DNA from: Microbacterium sp. SORGH_AS_0888
Lineage (GTDB): Bacteria > Actinomycetota > Actinomycetes > Actinomycetales > Microbacteriaceae
DNA: 64,000 nt
Direction: 5' to 3'
NCBI RefSeq assembly: GCF_030818905.1
Contig: NZ_JAUTAZ010000001.1
Location: 62,001-126,000 of the forward strand
Shown here: in pieces, positions 36,871-44,408 of the stretch
Layout of the letters: each line of letters starts with the position of its first letter
Position numbering within the stretch: position 1 is the first letter of the stretch
The notes under the pieces: generated by a model
Seen by the model: only the letters and a program-made list of their open reading frames with translations
Databases searched by the model: none
What the model was told of the DNA's origin: nothing
Made by a program: the position numbers and the translations under genes

Positions 36871-38082
36871 TCACACCGGCGCCGAGAGCAGGCGGCGCAG
36901 GTGGTGCGCGACGACATCCGTCTCGATCAGGAACCCATCGTGGCCGAAGTCGCTCGTGATGACGACCGCGCGGTCGCCGTCCAGCGTGTTCCGGACGCCG
37001 CGAGCGATGCGATGCTGTCCGTCGACGGGGAAGAGCCGATCGCTGTCGATGCCCAGCACGAGCGTCGTCGCGGTGACCCGGGCGAGCGCATCCTCCACGC
37101 CGCCACGGCCGCGGCCGACATCGTGCGAGTTCATGGCCTCGACGAGGGTCAGGTAGCTGTTCGCATCGAAGCGGCGCGTGAACTTGTTGCCGTGGAAGTC
37201 GAGGTAGGACTCGACGGCGAACCTGCCGCCGTGACCGAGCGGGCTCACCCCGGACTGCCAGGAGCGCTGGAAGCGCTGGTTCAGCTCGGTCGGGCTGCGA
37301 TAGTTCAGCAGCGCCATGCGGCGCGCGAGCGCGAGGCCCCGGTGCGGCCCCTCGCCCTGTGCCGCGTCGTAGTATTCGCCGCCGGCGAACCGCGGGTCGA
37401 TGCGGATGGCTTCGAGCTGCACGGAGTTCAGTGCGATCTGGTCGGCCGTGTTGACCGGGGGAGCGGCGATGATGGCCGCGCGCGCGACGCGATCGGGATG
37501 CCCGGCCGCCCACTCCAGGGCGTGCATGCCGCCCATCGACCCGCCGACGACGGCGGCCCAGCGGTCGATGCCGAGTGCATCGGCGAGCGCGCGCTGCGCC
37601 TCGACCTGGTCGCGCACCGTGAGATAGGGGAAGCGTCCCGCCCACTCGTAGCCGTCCGGCGCGATGCTCGCGGGGCCGGTCGAACCCTGGCAGCCGCCGA
37701 GCATGTTCGGGGCGACGACGAACCACTGCGAGGTGTCGATCGCGGCGCCCGGGCCCACGATGTCCTGCCACCAGCCCGCCGTGGGATGACCCGGTCCGGC
37801 GTCGCCGCGCACGTGGCTGTCGCCCGTGAGGGCGTGCAGGACGAGCACGGCGTTGTCGCGGGCCGGGCTCAGCTCGCCCCAGGTCTCGTAGGCCAGCCGG
37901 TACGCGGGAAGCTCCTCGCCGCCCTCGGTGCGGAAGGCGCCGAACGCGGCGAAACGCCGCTCACCCGCGGGATCGCCGTCGCGCCAGGCGCCCGTCGCGG
38001 GCGGGCGGCCGCGCAGCAGGCGTGCGTCCGCCTCCGTCACCGGCGCGCTCGGCACGGTGTCCTCGGAGGTCTGCCAATCCAC
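36871..38082 (-). CDS. metX: Homoserine O-acetyltransferase
   Basis: MetX acetylates homoserine with acetyl-CoA at the start of methionine synthesis. The 403-residue alpha/beta-hydrolase-fold enzyme has the oxyanion stretch LHALTGDSH, the nucleophile elbow GGSMGGMHALEW, and a C-terminal acid and base in GIDSDRLFP and FGHDGFL. GTG 38082 was chosen because GGGAG lies about eight bases upstream and translation begins with the family-like VDWQTSED. Extension to 38154 would run through non-conserved sequence. It follows metY on the same strand, 243 bp later, with a palindromic repeat between them. Confidence 0.95.
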   Translation of the reverse strand: MDWQTSEDTVPSAPVTEADARLLRGRPPATGAWRDGDPAGERRFAAFGAFRTEGGEELPAYRLAYETWGELSPARDNAVLVLHALTGDSHVRGDAGPGHPTAGWWQDIVGPGAAIDTSQWFVVAPNMLGGCQGSTGPASIAPDGYEWAGRFPYLTVRDQVEAQRALADALGIDRWAAVVGGSMGGMHALEWAAGHPDRVARAAIIAAPPVNTADQIALNSVQLEAIRIDPRFAGGEYYDAAQGEGPHRGLALARRMALLNYRSPTELNQRFQRSWQSGVSPLGHGGRFAVESYLDFHGNKFTRRFDANSYLTLVEAMNSHDVGRGRGGVEDALARVTATTLVLGIDSDRLFPVDGQHRIARGVRNTLDGDRAVVITSDFGHDGFLIETDVVAHHLRRLLSAPV

Positions 38083-38157
38083 ACATCCATTCTCCCGGAG
38101 CGTCGCGTCCCGCGGTGCTGTGTTACGCGGCCCGAGCTGCTCGTGCCGTCCCACGAC

Positions 38158-38220
38158 CGCGTCGATTTCGTGTAGTCGCGCATCGCTTTCGCGGCGCGAC
38201 TACACGAAATCGACGCGATC
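38158..38220 (+). repeat. Dispersed 63-nt palindromic repeat, copy A
   Basis: Perfect 23-bp arms (38158-38180 and 38195-38217) flank a 14-nt loop. The core TTTCGCGGCGCG is shared with copy B at 29520-29582. It lies between metY and metX, where it could fold in the mRNA and separate expression of the two genes. Confidence 0.7.
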
Positions 38221-38261
38221 AGGGGAAAGAGAGGGGGAGTGGGGCACGGGGCGCGCACGCG

Positions 38262-38294
38262 GATGCCTCGGGGGTGCGGGACCCCCGGGGCATC
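38262..38294 (-). terminator. Possible hairpin downstream of metY
   Basis: GATGCCTCGGGGGT (38262-38275) pairs with ACCCCCGGGGCATC (38281-38294), with one G-T-type mismatch and a 5-nt loop, about 30 bp after the metY stop. No T-tract follows, so termination is uncertain. Confidence 0.35.
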
Positions 38295-38325
38295 CGGATG
38301 CGGCGCGCCGCGAGGGCGCGAGGAC

Positions 38326-39648
38326 TCAGGCGCGTGCGGCTTCGGCGACCCGGCGCGCGGCGCCGAGCGCCTGCTCCAGGTCGGCCTTCAGGTCGTCGAC
38401 GTTCTCGATGCCGACCGACAGGCGCACGAGGCCCGGCGTCACTCCCGCCGTGAGCTGCTGCTCCGGCGTGAGCTGCGAGTGGGTCGTGGATGCCGGGTGG
38501 ATGACGAGCGAGCGCACGTCGCCGATGTTGGCCAGGTGGCTGAACAGCGTGAGCGAGTTCACGAACTCGCGGCCCGCCTCCACACCGCCCTTGAGCTCGA
38601 ACGACACGATCGCGCCGACGCCCTTGGGGGCGTAGCGGTTCGCGGCGGCGTACCAGGGGGAGGTGGGCAGCCCCGAGTAGTTCACGCTGGCGACGTCGTC
38701 GAGGCCCTCGAGCCACTCCGCGATCTCCTGGGCGTTCTGCACGTGACGCTCGATGCGCAGCGACAGCGTCTCGATCCCCTGGATCAGCAGCCAGGCGCTG
38801 TTCGGCGCGATCGAGGATCCGAGGTCGCGGAGCAGCTGCACGCGGGCCTTGATGATGTACGCGAGCGCGTCGCCGACCGCCGTGGTGTAGGAGGCGCCGT
38901 GGTAGGACGGGTCGGGCTCGGTGAGCCCGGGGAACTTGTCGACGTTCTTGGACCACTCGAACGTGCCGCCGTCGACGATCACGCCGCCGATCGTGGTCCC
39001 GTGGCCGCCGAGGAACTTCGTCGCCGAGTGCACGATGATGTCGGCGCCGTGCTCGAAGGGGCGGATGAGGTAGGGCGTCGCGATCGTGTTGTCCACGATG
39101 AGGGGCACGCGGTTCTCGTGCGCGATGTCGGCGACCGTGCGGATGTCGAGGACGTTGACCTTGGGATTGCCGATCGTCTCCGCGAAGAACAGCTTCGTGT
39201 TCGGGCGGACGGCGCGGCGCCACTCCTCGGGGTCGTCCTGGTTCTCCACGAAGGTCGTCTCGATGCCGAGCTTGGCCAGCGTGTACTTGAAGAGGTTGTA
39301 CGTGCCGCCGTAGATCGAGCTGGAGGAGACGATGTGGTCTCCCGCCTGGGCGATGTTCAGCACCGCGAACGTCTCGGCCGCCTGGCCCGACGCCACCAGC
39401 AGCGCCCCGGAGCCGCCCTCGAGCGCCGCGATGCGCTGCTCGACGACATCCTGGGTGGGATTCTGGATGCGGGTGTAGATGTTGCCGAACTCGGCCAGCG
39501 CGAACAGGTTGGCCGCGTGGTCGGTGTTGTCGAAGACGTAGGACGTCGTCTGGTAGATCGGCGTGGCACGAGCCTTGGTGACCGGGTCGGGCGCAGCTCC
39601 GGAGTGGACCTGCTTCGTCTCGAACCGCCAGTTCTCGGGTGCGGACAT
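38326..39648 (-). CDS. metY: O-acetylhomoserine sulfhydrylase (bifunctional OAH/OAS type)
   Basis: MetY uses PLP to make homocysteine from O-acetylhomoserine and sulfide. The 440-residue protein has the Cys/Met-metabolism PLP family features: [21 protein letters not shown], the [12 protein letters not shown] phosphate-binding loop, DNTIATPYL, and the Schiff-base lysine in [12 protein letters not shown]. The C-terminal [18 protein letters not shown] is also standard. ATG 39648 has AGGAGA eight bases upstream. It precedes metX on the same strand, so the two enzymes cover consecutive steps of direct sulfhydrylation. No SAM riboswitch was recognised in the leader. Confidence 0.95.
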   Translation of the reverse strand: MSAPENWRFETKQVHSGAAPDPVTKARATPIYQTTSYVFDNTDHAANLFALAEFGNIYTRIQNPTQDVVEQRIAALEGGSGALLVASGQAAETFAVLNIAQAGDHIVSSSSIYGGTYNLFKYTLAKLGIETTFVENQDDPEEWRRAVRPNTKLFFAETIGNPKVNVLDIRTVADIAHENRVPLIVDNTIATPYLIRPFEHGADIIVHSATKFLGGHGTTIGGVIVDGGTFEWSKNVDKFPGLTEPDPSYHGASYTTAVGDALAYIIKARVQLLRDLGSSIAPNSAWLLIQGIETLSLRIERHVQNAQEIAEWLEGLDDVASVNYSGLPTSPWYAAANRYAPKGVGAIVSFELKGGVEAGREFVNSLTLFSHLANIGDVRSLVIHPASTTHSQLTPEQQLTAGVTPGLVRLSVGIENVDDLKADLEQALGAARRVAEAARA

Positions 39649-39742
39649 GGCATTCTCCTGAATTCGATGGGGTCCGAGGCTTCTGCCTGGGCCACGACCG
39701 ACAGTACGGGGCCGCGCGTCGGGCGACAACGGGCCGGACACG

Positions 39743-39760
39743 CTGCGTAACAACACGCAG
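39743..39760. promoter_or_regulatory. Inverted repeat CTGCGT-N6-ACGCAG between metY and the SDR gene
   Basis: CTGCGT (39743-39748) and ACGCAG (39755-39760) form a perfect 6-bp dyad with a 6-bp spacer. It lies immediately before the TACGGT -10 of the SDR gene, so a bound regulator would block that promoter and perhaps that of metY on the other strand. It does not match the McbR methionine repressor motif. Confidence 0.4.
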
Positions 39761-39761
39761 G

Positions 39762-39767
39762 TACGGT
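39762..39767 (+). promoter_or_regulatory. -10 element TACGGT, leaderless promoter of the SDR gene
   Basis: TACGGT ends six bases before ATG 39774; the intervening bases are G-rich. Confidence 0.5.
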
Positions 39768-39773
39768 GGGGGG

Positions 39774-40550
39774 ATGGCGAACAGACGCGCGGTGGTGACG
39801 GGGGCGAGCTCGGGGATCGGCGAGGCGACGGCGCGGATGCTGCGCGACGCCGGATGGGACGTGGTCGCGGTCGCACGCCGAGCGGAACGACTGCAGGCGC
39901 TGGAGCAGGCGACCGGCGCCGTCGCGTTCGCCGCGGACCTCACGGTCGAAGCCGATGTGACGGCGCTCGCCGCCTGGCTCGCCGAGAGCGGTCCCGTGCA
40001 CGCGCTCGTGCACGTCGCGGGCGGCGCCCGCGGCGTCGACGAGGTCGCGGCGGGCGACCCCGAGCAATGGCGCTGGATGTACGAGGCGAACGTGCTCTCC
40101 GCGCAACGGCTCGTGGCGCACCTGCTGCCGCTGCTCCGCCAGGCGGCGGCGGGCGGGGGACACGCGGACACGCTGTTCGTCACCTCGACGGCGGCGCGCA
40201 CGGCCTACGAGGGCGGCGGCGGGTACAACGCGGCCAAGGCCGCCGAGTCCATGCTCGTGCAGGCGCTGCGCCTGGAGCTGAACGGCGAGCCGATCCGCGT
40301 CAGCGAGATCGCGCCCGGCCTCGTGCAGACGGAGGAGTTCTCCCTGCGGCGGCTGGGCGGCGACGCCGATGCCGCCGATCGGGTCTACGAGGGCGTGGCC
40401 GATCCGCTGCGCGCGGAGGACGTCGCCGACATCATCCGCTACGCGCTGCAGGCGCCGGCCCACGTCAACCTCGACCTCGTGGTCCTGCGTCCGGTGGCGC
40501 AGTCCGCGCAGCACCGGCTGGCGCGCGGCGAGCTGCACGTGCGGCAGTAG
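39774..40550 (+). CDS. Short-chain dehydrogenase/reductase
   Basis: This 258-residue classical SDR is a cytoplasmic NAD(P)-dependent oxidoreductase. It has the cofactor motif VTGASSGIGEATARM, an Arg pair after strand two (ARRAER) that suggests NADP preference, the HVAGGARG strand, and the catalytic Ser and YxxxK in FVTSTAARTAYEGGGGYNAAKAAES. The wording resembles YdfG-like serine/3-hydroxy acid dehydrogenases. It precedes a phosphoribosyltransferase gene by nine bases, but that gene has its own TAGGCT promoter overlapping this gene's stop. Substrate unknown. Confidence 0.9.
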   Translation: MANRRAVVTGASSGIGEATARMLRDAGWDVVAVARRAERLQALEQATGAVAFAADLTVEADVTALAAWLAESGPVHALVHVAGGARGVDEVAAGDPEQWRWMYEANVLSAQRLVAHLLPLLRQAAAGGGHADTLFVTSTAARTAYEGGGGYNAAKAAESMLVQALRLELNGEPIRVSEIAPGLVQTEEFSLRRLGGDADAADRVYEGVADPLRAEDVADIIRYALQAPAHVNLDLVVLRPVAQSAQHRLARGELHVRQ

Positions 40551-40553
40551 GCT
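40548..40553 (+). promoter_or_regulatory. -10 element TAGGCT, leaderless promoter of the phosphoribosyltransferase gene
   Basis: TAGGCT spans the SDR stop codon (TAG) and ends six bases before GTG 40560. Confidence 0.6.
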
Positions 40554-40559
40554 GGGTCG

Positions 40560-41072
40560 GTGGCAGAAGCGGTGGCGCAGGAGCGCGAGCAACTCAGCTG
40601 GGACGGGTTCGGAGAGGCGTGCCGCGACATCGCGCGGTCGATCGTCGCGGAGGGCTTCGTGCCCGAGGTCGTCGTCGCGATCGCGCGCGGCGGTCTGCTG
40701 CCGGCGGGTGCGATCGCCTACGGGCTCGGCATCAAGAACTGCGGGGCGATCAACGTCGAGTTCTACACGGGCATCGGAACGGTTCTGGACGCGCCGGAGC
40801 TGCTCCCGCCCGAGCTCGACATGACCTACCTCGACGGCAGGAAGGTTCTCCTGGTCGACGACGTCGCCGACAGTGGGCGAACCCTGGATCTGGCCGTGCG
40901 GCTCCTGACCGAGCAGGGGGCCGAGGTGCGCTCGGCCGTCATCTACACGAAGCCGACCACGATCATCCAGCCCGACTACAGCTGGAAGGACACCGCGCTG
41001 TGGATCGACTTCCCCTGGTCGTGGCAGGGCTCGGTCATCGAGCAGGACGCGGGGCTCGAAGGATCGGCCTGA
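40560..41072 (+). CDS. Phosphoribosyltransferase (hypoxanthine/xanthine type)
   Basis: This 170-residue type I phosphoribosyltransferase has the PRPP-binding signature [15 protein letters not shown] (about residues 97-111) and the early [21 protein letters not shown] loop, where PRPP pyrophosphate is held. The C-terminal part ([23 protein letters not shown]) is where the purine hood lies in Xpt/Gpt-like enzymes. A salvage enzyme for xanthine, guanine or hypoxanthine is likely, but some members of this group are regulators. The uracil-DNA glycosylase gene follows after four bases. Confidence 0.87.
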   Translation: MAEAVAQEREQLSWDGFGEACRDIARSIVAEGFVPEVVVAIARGGLLPAGAIAYGLGIKNCGAINVEFYTGIGTVLDAPELLPPELDMTYLDGRKVLLVDDVADSGRTLDLAVRLLTEQGAEVRSAVIYTKPTTIIQPDYSWKDTALWIDFPWSWQGSVIEQDAGLEGSA

Positions 41073-41076
41073 CGCC

Positions 41077-41769
41077 GTGGCGATGACACTGCCGCAGCTC
41101 GCGGAGGCGGGGCTCATGGATCCCGGCTGGGCCGAGGCGCTCGCCCCCGTCGCCGGCGACATCGCCGCCCTGGGCGAACGTCTGCGTGCGGAGGTCGCGG
41201 CGGGCCGTCGATATCTCCCCGCCGGGGAGCGGGTGCTGCGCGCGTTCCAACGTCCGCTCGCCGAGGTGAAGGTGCTGATCGTCGGCCAAGACCCCTACCC
41301 GACGCCCGGGCATCCGATCGGTCTCTCGTTCGCGGTCGACGCGCACGTCCGGCCGCTCCCGCGGAGCCTGTCGAACATCTACCAGGAGCTGCAGTCCGAC
41401 CTCGGCATCCCGCCGGCGCCGCACGGCGACCTCACGGCGTGGACCGAGCAGGGCGTCATGCTGCTCAACCGCGTGCTGACGGTGGCCCCCGGCGCGCCCG
41501 CGTCCCATCGGGGGTGGGGCTGGGAGAAGGTCACCGAGCACGCCATCCGGGTGCTGGCCGCGCGCTCCTCGCCGCTCGTGGCCATCCTGTGGGGCAGGGA
41601 TGCGGCGAACCTCCGCCCGTTGCTGGGCGCAACGCCCGCGATCGAGTCGCCGCATCCGTCGCCGCTCTCGGCGAGCAGGGGCTTCTTCGGGTCCGCGCCG
41701 TTCTCGCGCGCCAACGCGCTGCTGGAGCAGCAGGGCGCGAGTCCCGTGGACTGGCGCGTCTCGTCGTAG
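41077..41769 (+). CDS. ung: Uracil-DNA glycosylase
   Basis: Ung removes uracil from DNA for base-excision repair. The 230-residue protein has the catalytic water-activating loop [19 protein letters not shown], the uracil-specificity strand [11 protein letters not shown] (Asn), and the DNA-intercalating [14 protein letters not shown] with the catalytic His. GTG 41077 or ATG 41083 could be the start; AAGGA about eleven bases before GTG favours the first. It follows the phosphoribosyltransferase gene closely and is probably co-transcribed with it. Confidence 0.96.
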   Translation: MAMTLPQLAEAGLMDPGWAEALAPVAGDIAALGERLRAEVAAGRRYLPAGERVLRAFQRPLAEVKVLIVGQDPYPTPGHPIGLSFAVDAHVRPLPRSLSNIYQELQSDLGIPPAPHGDLTAWTEQGVMLLNRVLTVAPGAPASHRGWGWEKVTEHAIRVLAARSSPLVAILWGRDAANLRPLLGATPAIESPHPSPLSASRGFFGSAPFSRANALLEQQGASPVDWRVSS

Positions 41770-41772
41770 AGT
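41767..41772 (+). promoter_or_regulatory. -10 element TAGAGT of the GNAT gene
   Basis: TAGAGT, overlapping the ung stop codon, ends seven bases before ATG 41780. Confidence 0.5.
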
Positions 41773-41779
41773 AAACGCC

Positions 41780-42388
41780 ATGCTCGAGGAGGAATACGAG
41801 AAGCGTCGACGGCTGCCACGCCACCTGCGCCGTGCCGAGGCGGTCGAGGCGTCGTTCTCGTACGAGATCCGTCCGGCGCGCGTGTCCGACATCCCCGACA
41901 TCCGCGAGATCTACAACTACTACGTCACGAACTCGGTCGTCACCTTCGACGAGAAGAAGTGGACGCTCAAGAAGTGGCGGGAGAAGTTCGACCACCTCGC
42001 CAAGCTCGACCTCCCCTTCCTCGTCGCGGTCTCGCCGACCGGGCAGCTGCTCGGGTACGCGCTGGTGCAGCCGTGGGCGGGGAAGTCCGCCTACCGGTAC
42101 ACGGTCGAGGACTCGATCTACCTCGGCCAGGCGGCCTCCGGCAAGGGGCTCGGCCGGGCGCTGCTGCAGGCGCTGATCTCCGCCTGCGAGGAGAGGGGCA
42201 TCCGCGAGCTGGTCGCGGTCATCAGCGACAAGGGCGCTGAGGGCTCGATCGCGCTGCACGAGAAGCTCGGCTTCACCGAGGTGGGTCGCATGGGGCGCGT
42301 CGGCTTCAAGTTCGGCCGCTGGCTGGGCACGGTCTACCTGCAGAAGTCGCTCAAGCCGGCCAAGAGGCGACGGCTGTTCGGCCGCTGA
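41780..42388 (+). CDS. GNAT N-acetyltransferase, phosphinothricin acetyltransferase-like
   Basis: This 202-residue protein has a 25-residue basic/acidic N-terminal extension and then a GNAT domain: IRPARVSDIPDIREIYNYYVTNSVVTFDEKKWT, VEDSIYLGQAASGKGLGRALLQALISACEERG (acetyl-CoA pyrophosphate loop) and LHEKLGFTEVGRMGRVGFKFGRWLGTVYLQKSL. The YNYYV...TFD wording and the C-terminal GFKFGRWL are typical of the Pat/Bar-like subgroup, which acetylates amino groups of methionine sulfoximine-like compounds. The true substrate here is unknown. Confidence 0.9.
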   Translation: MLEEEYEKRRRLPRHLRRAEAVEASFSYEIRPARVSDIPDIREIYNYYVTNSVVTFDEKKWTLKKWREKFDHLAKLDLPFLVAVSPTGQLLGYALVQPWAGKSAYRYTVEDSIYLGQAASGKGLGRALLQALISACEERGIRELVAVISDKGAEGSIALHEKLGFTEVGRMGRVGFKFGRWLGTVYLQKSLKPAKRRRLFGR

Positions 42389-42403
42389 CGCCTCAGCCGG
42401 CCG
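42379..42403. terminator. Hairpin spanning both stop codons of convergent genes
   Basis: CGGCCGCTGA (42379-42388) pairs with TCAGCCGGCCG (42393-42403), with one bulged C and a 4-nt loop. It includes the TGA of the GNAT gene and the TGA of the opposing hydrolase gene. No T-tract is present. Confidence 0.4.
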
Positions 42404-43319
42404 CGATCCGGCGCAGGGCGTCGGCGAACGCGACCGGGATCTCCTCGTGCACGTTGTGGTGGGCGGGAAGGGTCACGATGGATGCGGCGGGCAGCCGTCG
42501 CGAGAACTCCGCCAGGTCGGCGGGGGTCACGTAGCCGGAGTCGCCGCGTACGAGCGTGATGGGCAGGGCGAGCGAGCGGAGATCGCTCCATCCCGCGTCC
42601 GACAGGAGGGCGGCGAGCGCGTCGTTCCGTCCCTCCGGCAGCTCGCCGTTCGCCTGCGCGGCGGCGAGCCGGGCGAAGTGGTGCTTCCACTCGACCCGGC
42701 CGTCCGGGCGCACGCGGGAGTTGAGGAAGACACCGCGTTCGGCCGCGCGTCGCGTGCCGCCGAGCCCGAAGGAGAGCGCCCGCTCGACCAGCTCGTCGCG
42801 GCTCGCCCAGTCGGTCGGCCCGGCGAAGAAGGACCGGATCTGCTGCGGGCCCGCTGCCGGGTCCACCCCGGGAGTGATGTCGACGATCACGAGCCGTGCC
42901 ACGAGGGCGGGTGCCGCGGCGGCGACGGCGGCCGCGGCGAGCCCGCCGAGCGAGTGCCCCACCAGGACCTGCGGGCCCTCCGTCCACTCCTCGAGCGCCC
43001 GCACGATGTCGGGCGCCAGCGTGTGCGGCGAGTAGTCGGCATCCTCTCGCCACGAGGAGTCGCCGTGGCCCGGCAGGTCGATCGCGAGGGCGGGCAGGCC
43101 CAGGGCGAGCACGGTCGTGTCCCAGGTGCGAGCGTTGAGCCCCGCGCCGTGCAGCAGCGTGACCTGCGGCGGCGCATCGCCGAAGCGGAGGGCCGAGAGC
43201 GTGCGCCCGTCGGGCAGGCCCACGGCCAGCCGCCGAACCGGGGGCAGGGGCGTGGTGGCGCCGATGTCCGCGGCCTGCTCGGGGAGGAAGGAGAACTCGT
43301 CGAACGCGTCGTCGCCCAT
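42393..43319 (-). CDS. Alpha/beta hydrolase
   Basis: This 308-residue cytoplasmic hydrolase has the canonical fold: VTLLHGAGLNARTWDTT (oxyanion), LPGHGDSSW, the nucleophile elbow VGHSLGGLAAAAV (Ser), an acid residue near TLVRGDSGYV and the base His in PAHHNVHEEIP. A lid region lies between about residues 165 and 235. The family includes lipases, haloperoxidases and esterases, and the substrate is not evident. TACGAT on the minus strand ends six bases before ATG 43319, so it is probably leaderless and divergent from the AhpD-like gene. Confidence 0.9.
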   Translation of the reverse strand: MGDDAFDEFSFLPEQAADIGATTPLPPVRRLAVGLPDGRTLSALRFGDAPPQVTLLHGAGLNARTWDTTVLALGLPALAIDLPGHGDSSWREDADYSPHTLAPDIVRALEEWTEGPQVLVGHSLGGLAAAAVAAAAPALVARLVIVDITPGVDPAAGPQQIRSFFAGPTDWASRDELVERALSFGLGGTRRAAERGVFLNSRVRPDGRVEWKHHFARLAAAQANGELPEGRNDALAALLSDAGWSDLRSLALPITLVRGDSGYVTPADLAEFSRRLPAASIVTLPAHHNVHEEIPVAFADALRRIAAG

Positions 43320-43325
43320 GTGTGC

Positions 43326-43331
43326 ATCGTA
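43326..43331 (-). promoter_or_regulatory. -10 element TACGAT, leaderless promoter of the hydrolase gene
   Basis: On the minus strand TACGAT ends six bases before the A of ATG 43319. It is one of two divergent -10 elements in a 47-bp gap. Confidence 0.55.
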
Positions 43332-43354
43332 GGCGCTCGGTGCGGTGCGCTCGG

Positions 43355-43360
43355 TAGGCT
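43355..43360 (+). promoter_or_regulatory. -10 element TAGGCT, leaderless promoter of the AhpD-like gene
   Basis: TAGGCT ends six bases before ATG 43367, with no ribosome site. Confidence 0.6.
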
Positions 43361-43366
43361 GCCGCC

Positions 43367-43831
43367 ATGAGCGAGGAACGCCGCGTGCACCTGTCGAAGT
43401 CCGCCCCCGACGCCTACCGCGCGCTCGACGGGCTCGCCCGGACGGTGGGCACCCTCGCGGCCGACGCCGGGATCGACGACCGGCTCAAGGAGATCGTGCA
43501 GATCCACGCCTCGCAGCTCAACGGCTGCGCGTACTGCGTCCGTGTGCACGTGGGACGCGCCGTGGCGGCGGGACTGGACGCGGACACGATCGCCCAGGTC
43601 GCCACGTGGCGTGAGTCGGGGGTCTTCAGCGAGCGCGAGCGTGCCGCGCTGGAGCTCGCGGAGGCGTTCACCTTCATCCACGAGGAGGGGGTCCCGGATG
43701 CGGTCTACGACCACGTCGGCGACGTCCTGACGGAAGCCGAGTACGTCGCGCTCAGCTGGATCCTCGTGTCGATCAACGCGTTCAACCGGGTGACGATCGC
43801 GGGGCGCTATCCCGTGCCCCCGCGACCGTGA
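43367..43831 (+). CDS. AhpD-like alkylhydroperoxidase (carboxymuconolactone decarboxylase family)
   Basis: This 154-residue all-helical protein has the AhpD-like redox centre: LKEIVQIHASQLNGCAYCVRVHVGRA, in which Glu, CxxC (about residues 49-52) and His fit the proton relay of AhpD. The rest (WRESGVFSERERAALELAEAFT and AEYVALSWILVSINAFNRVTI) matches the carboxymuconolactone decarboxylase family. Peroxide or thiol-disulfide chemistry is likely. The downstream gene is iron-regulated from its own promoter. Confidence 0.9.
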   Translation: MSEERRVHLSKSAPDAYRALDGLARTVGTLAADAGIDDRLKEIVQIHASQLNGCAYCVRVHVGRAVAAGLDADTIAQVATWRESGVFSERERAALELAEAFTFIHEEGVPDAVYDHVGDVLTEAEYVALSWILVSINAFNRVTIAGRYPVPPRP

Positions 43832-43837
43832 GGATGG

Positions 43838-43856
43838 TTAGGCATGCCTACCCTCC
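43838..43856 (+). promoter_or_regulatory. DtxR/IdeR iron box
   Basis: TTAGGCATGCCTACCCTCC matches the 19-bp DtxR/IdeR consensus TTAGGTTAGCCTAACCTAA at 13 positions and contains the perfect palindrome TAGGCATGCCTA. It covers the predicted -35 region of the SIP-domain gene (-10 at 43862-43867), the usual position for iron-dependent repression. Confidence 0.72.
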
Positions 43857-43861
43857 GGGCG

Positions 43862-43867
43862 TATACT
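43862..43867 (+). promoter_or_regulatory. -10 element TATACT of the SIP-domain gene
   Basis: TATACT lies ten bases before ATG 43878 and just downstream of the iron box. Confidence 0.6.
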
Positions 43868-43877
43868 CGTCGGTGAC

Positions 43878-44345
43878 ATGCCCGACATCCTCTCTTCGCA
43901 GCGCACCGGCACCCGCCGTGCCTCCCGCGCTCCGCGCGTGCAGCACCTCGTCGCGGCCGACGAGAGCTCGCTGACCGAGCTCGAGACGGTGCTGGCGACG
44001 TTGCCGCTGTGCGCCGTGGGGCGGGTGTTCGTCGAGGTCCCGGATGCCGCGCACATCGTCCCGATCGTGGTGCCCCCGCGCATGACGATCAGCTGGCTCG
44101 CGCGTGACCGTCGTTCGGGTGCTCCGGGAACGGGACGCTCGTGCGGTCACGGCGAGGCGCTCGCTCGTGCCGTCAACGCCTGGGCGGACGAGATGATGTG
44201 CGGCGAGGACGACACGACCACCGTCACGCTGCTGGGCGGCTTCCTCGGCACGGCCGAGATCGTCGATCACCTGATGGACGAGCGCGGTGTCGAGCCGGAC
44301 CGCATCCACGCTCCCGAGCGCTTCCGGCTGCTGCCCGTACGCTGA
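43878..44345 (+). CDS. SIP-domain protein (siderophore-interacting, C-terminal type)
   Basis: This 155-residue protein matches the C-terminal SIP domain of siderophore-interacting flavoproteins: HLVAADESSLTELETVLATLP, VFVEVPDA, WLARDR and a final helix region. The N-terminal FAD-binding barrel is missing, so it is a single-domain form. Full-length SIP proteins release iron from ferric siderophores by reduction; a shortened one may bind a partner oxidoreductase. Two cysteines (GRSCGHGE, EMMCGEDD) are notable. The promoter has an IdeR/DtxR-like box, which supports an iron role. Confidence 0.85.
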   Translation: MPDILSSQRTGTRRASRAPRVQHLVAADESSLTELETVLATLPLCAVGRVFVEVPDAAHIVPIVVPPRMTISWLARDRRSGAPGTGRSCGHGEALARAVNAWADEMMCGEDDTTTVTLLGGFLGTAEIVDHLMDERGVEPDRIHAPERFRLLPVR

Positions 44346-44408
44346 AGGTCCGCGCCGCGGTCTCCGGCTCGTCCGCGTCGAGCGGGCATGCCGCCCGGAT
44401 GGAGCGCG

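Noticed and set aside
38221-38300. A strong intrinsic terminator after metY
   Set aside because: A good GC hairpin exists but no T-tract follows on either strand, so it was kept only as a low-confidence structure.
39649-39742. A SAM riboswitch in the metY leader
   Set aside because: No SAM-I or SAM-II core features; the leader shows only one small inverted repeat and a ribosome site.
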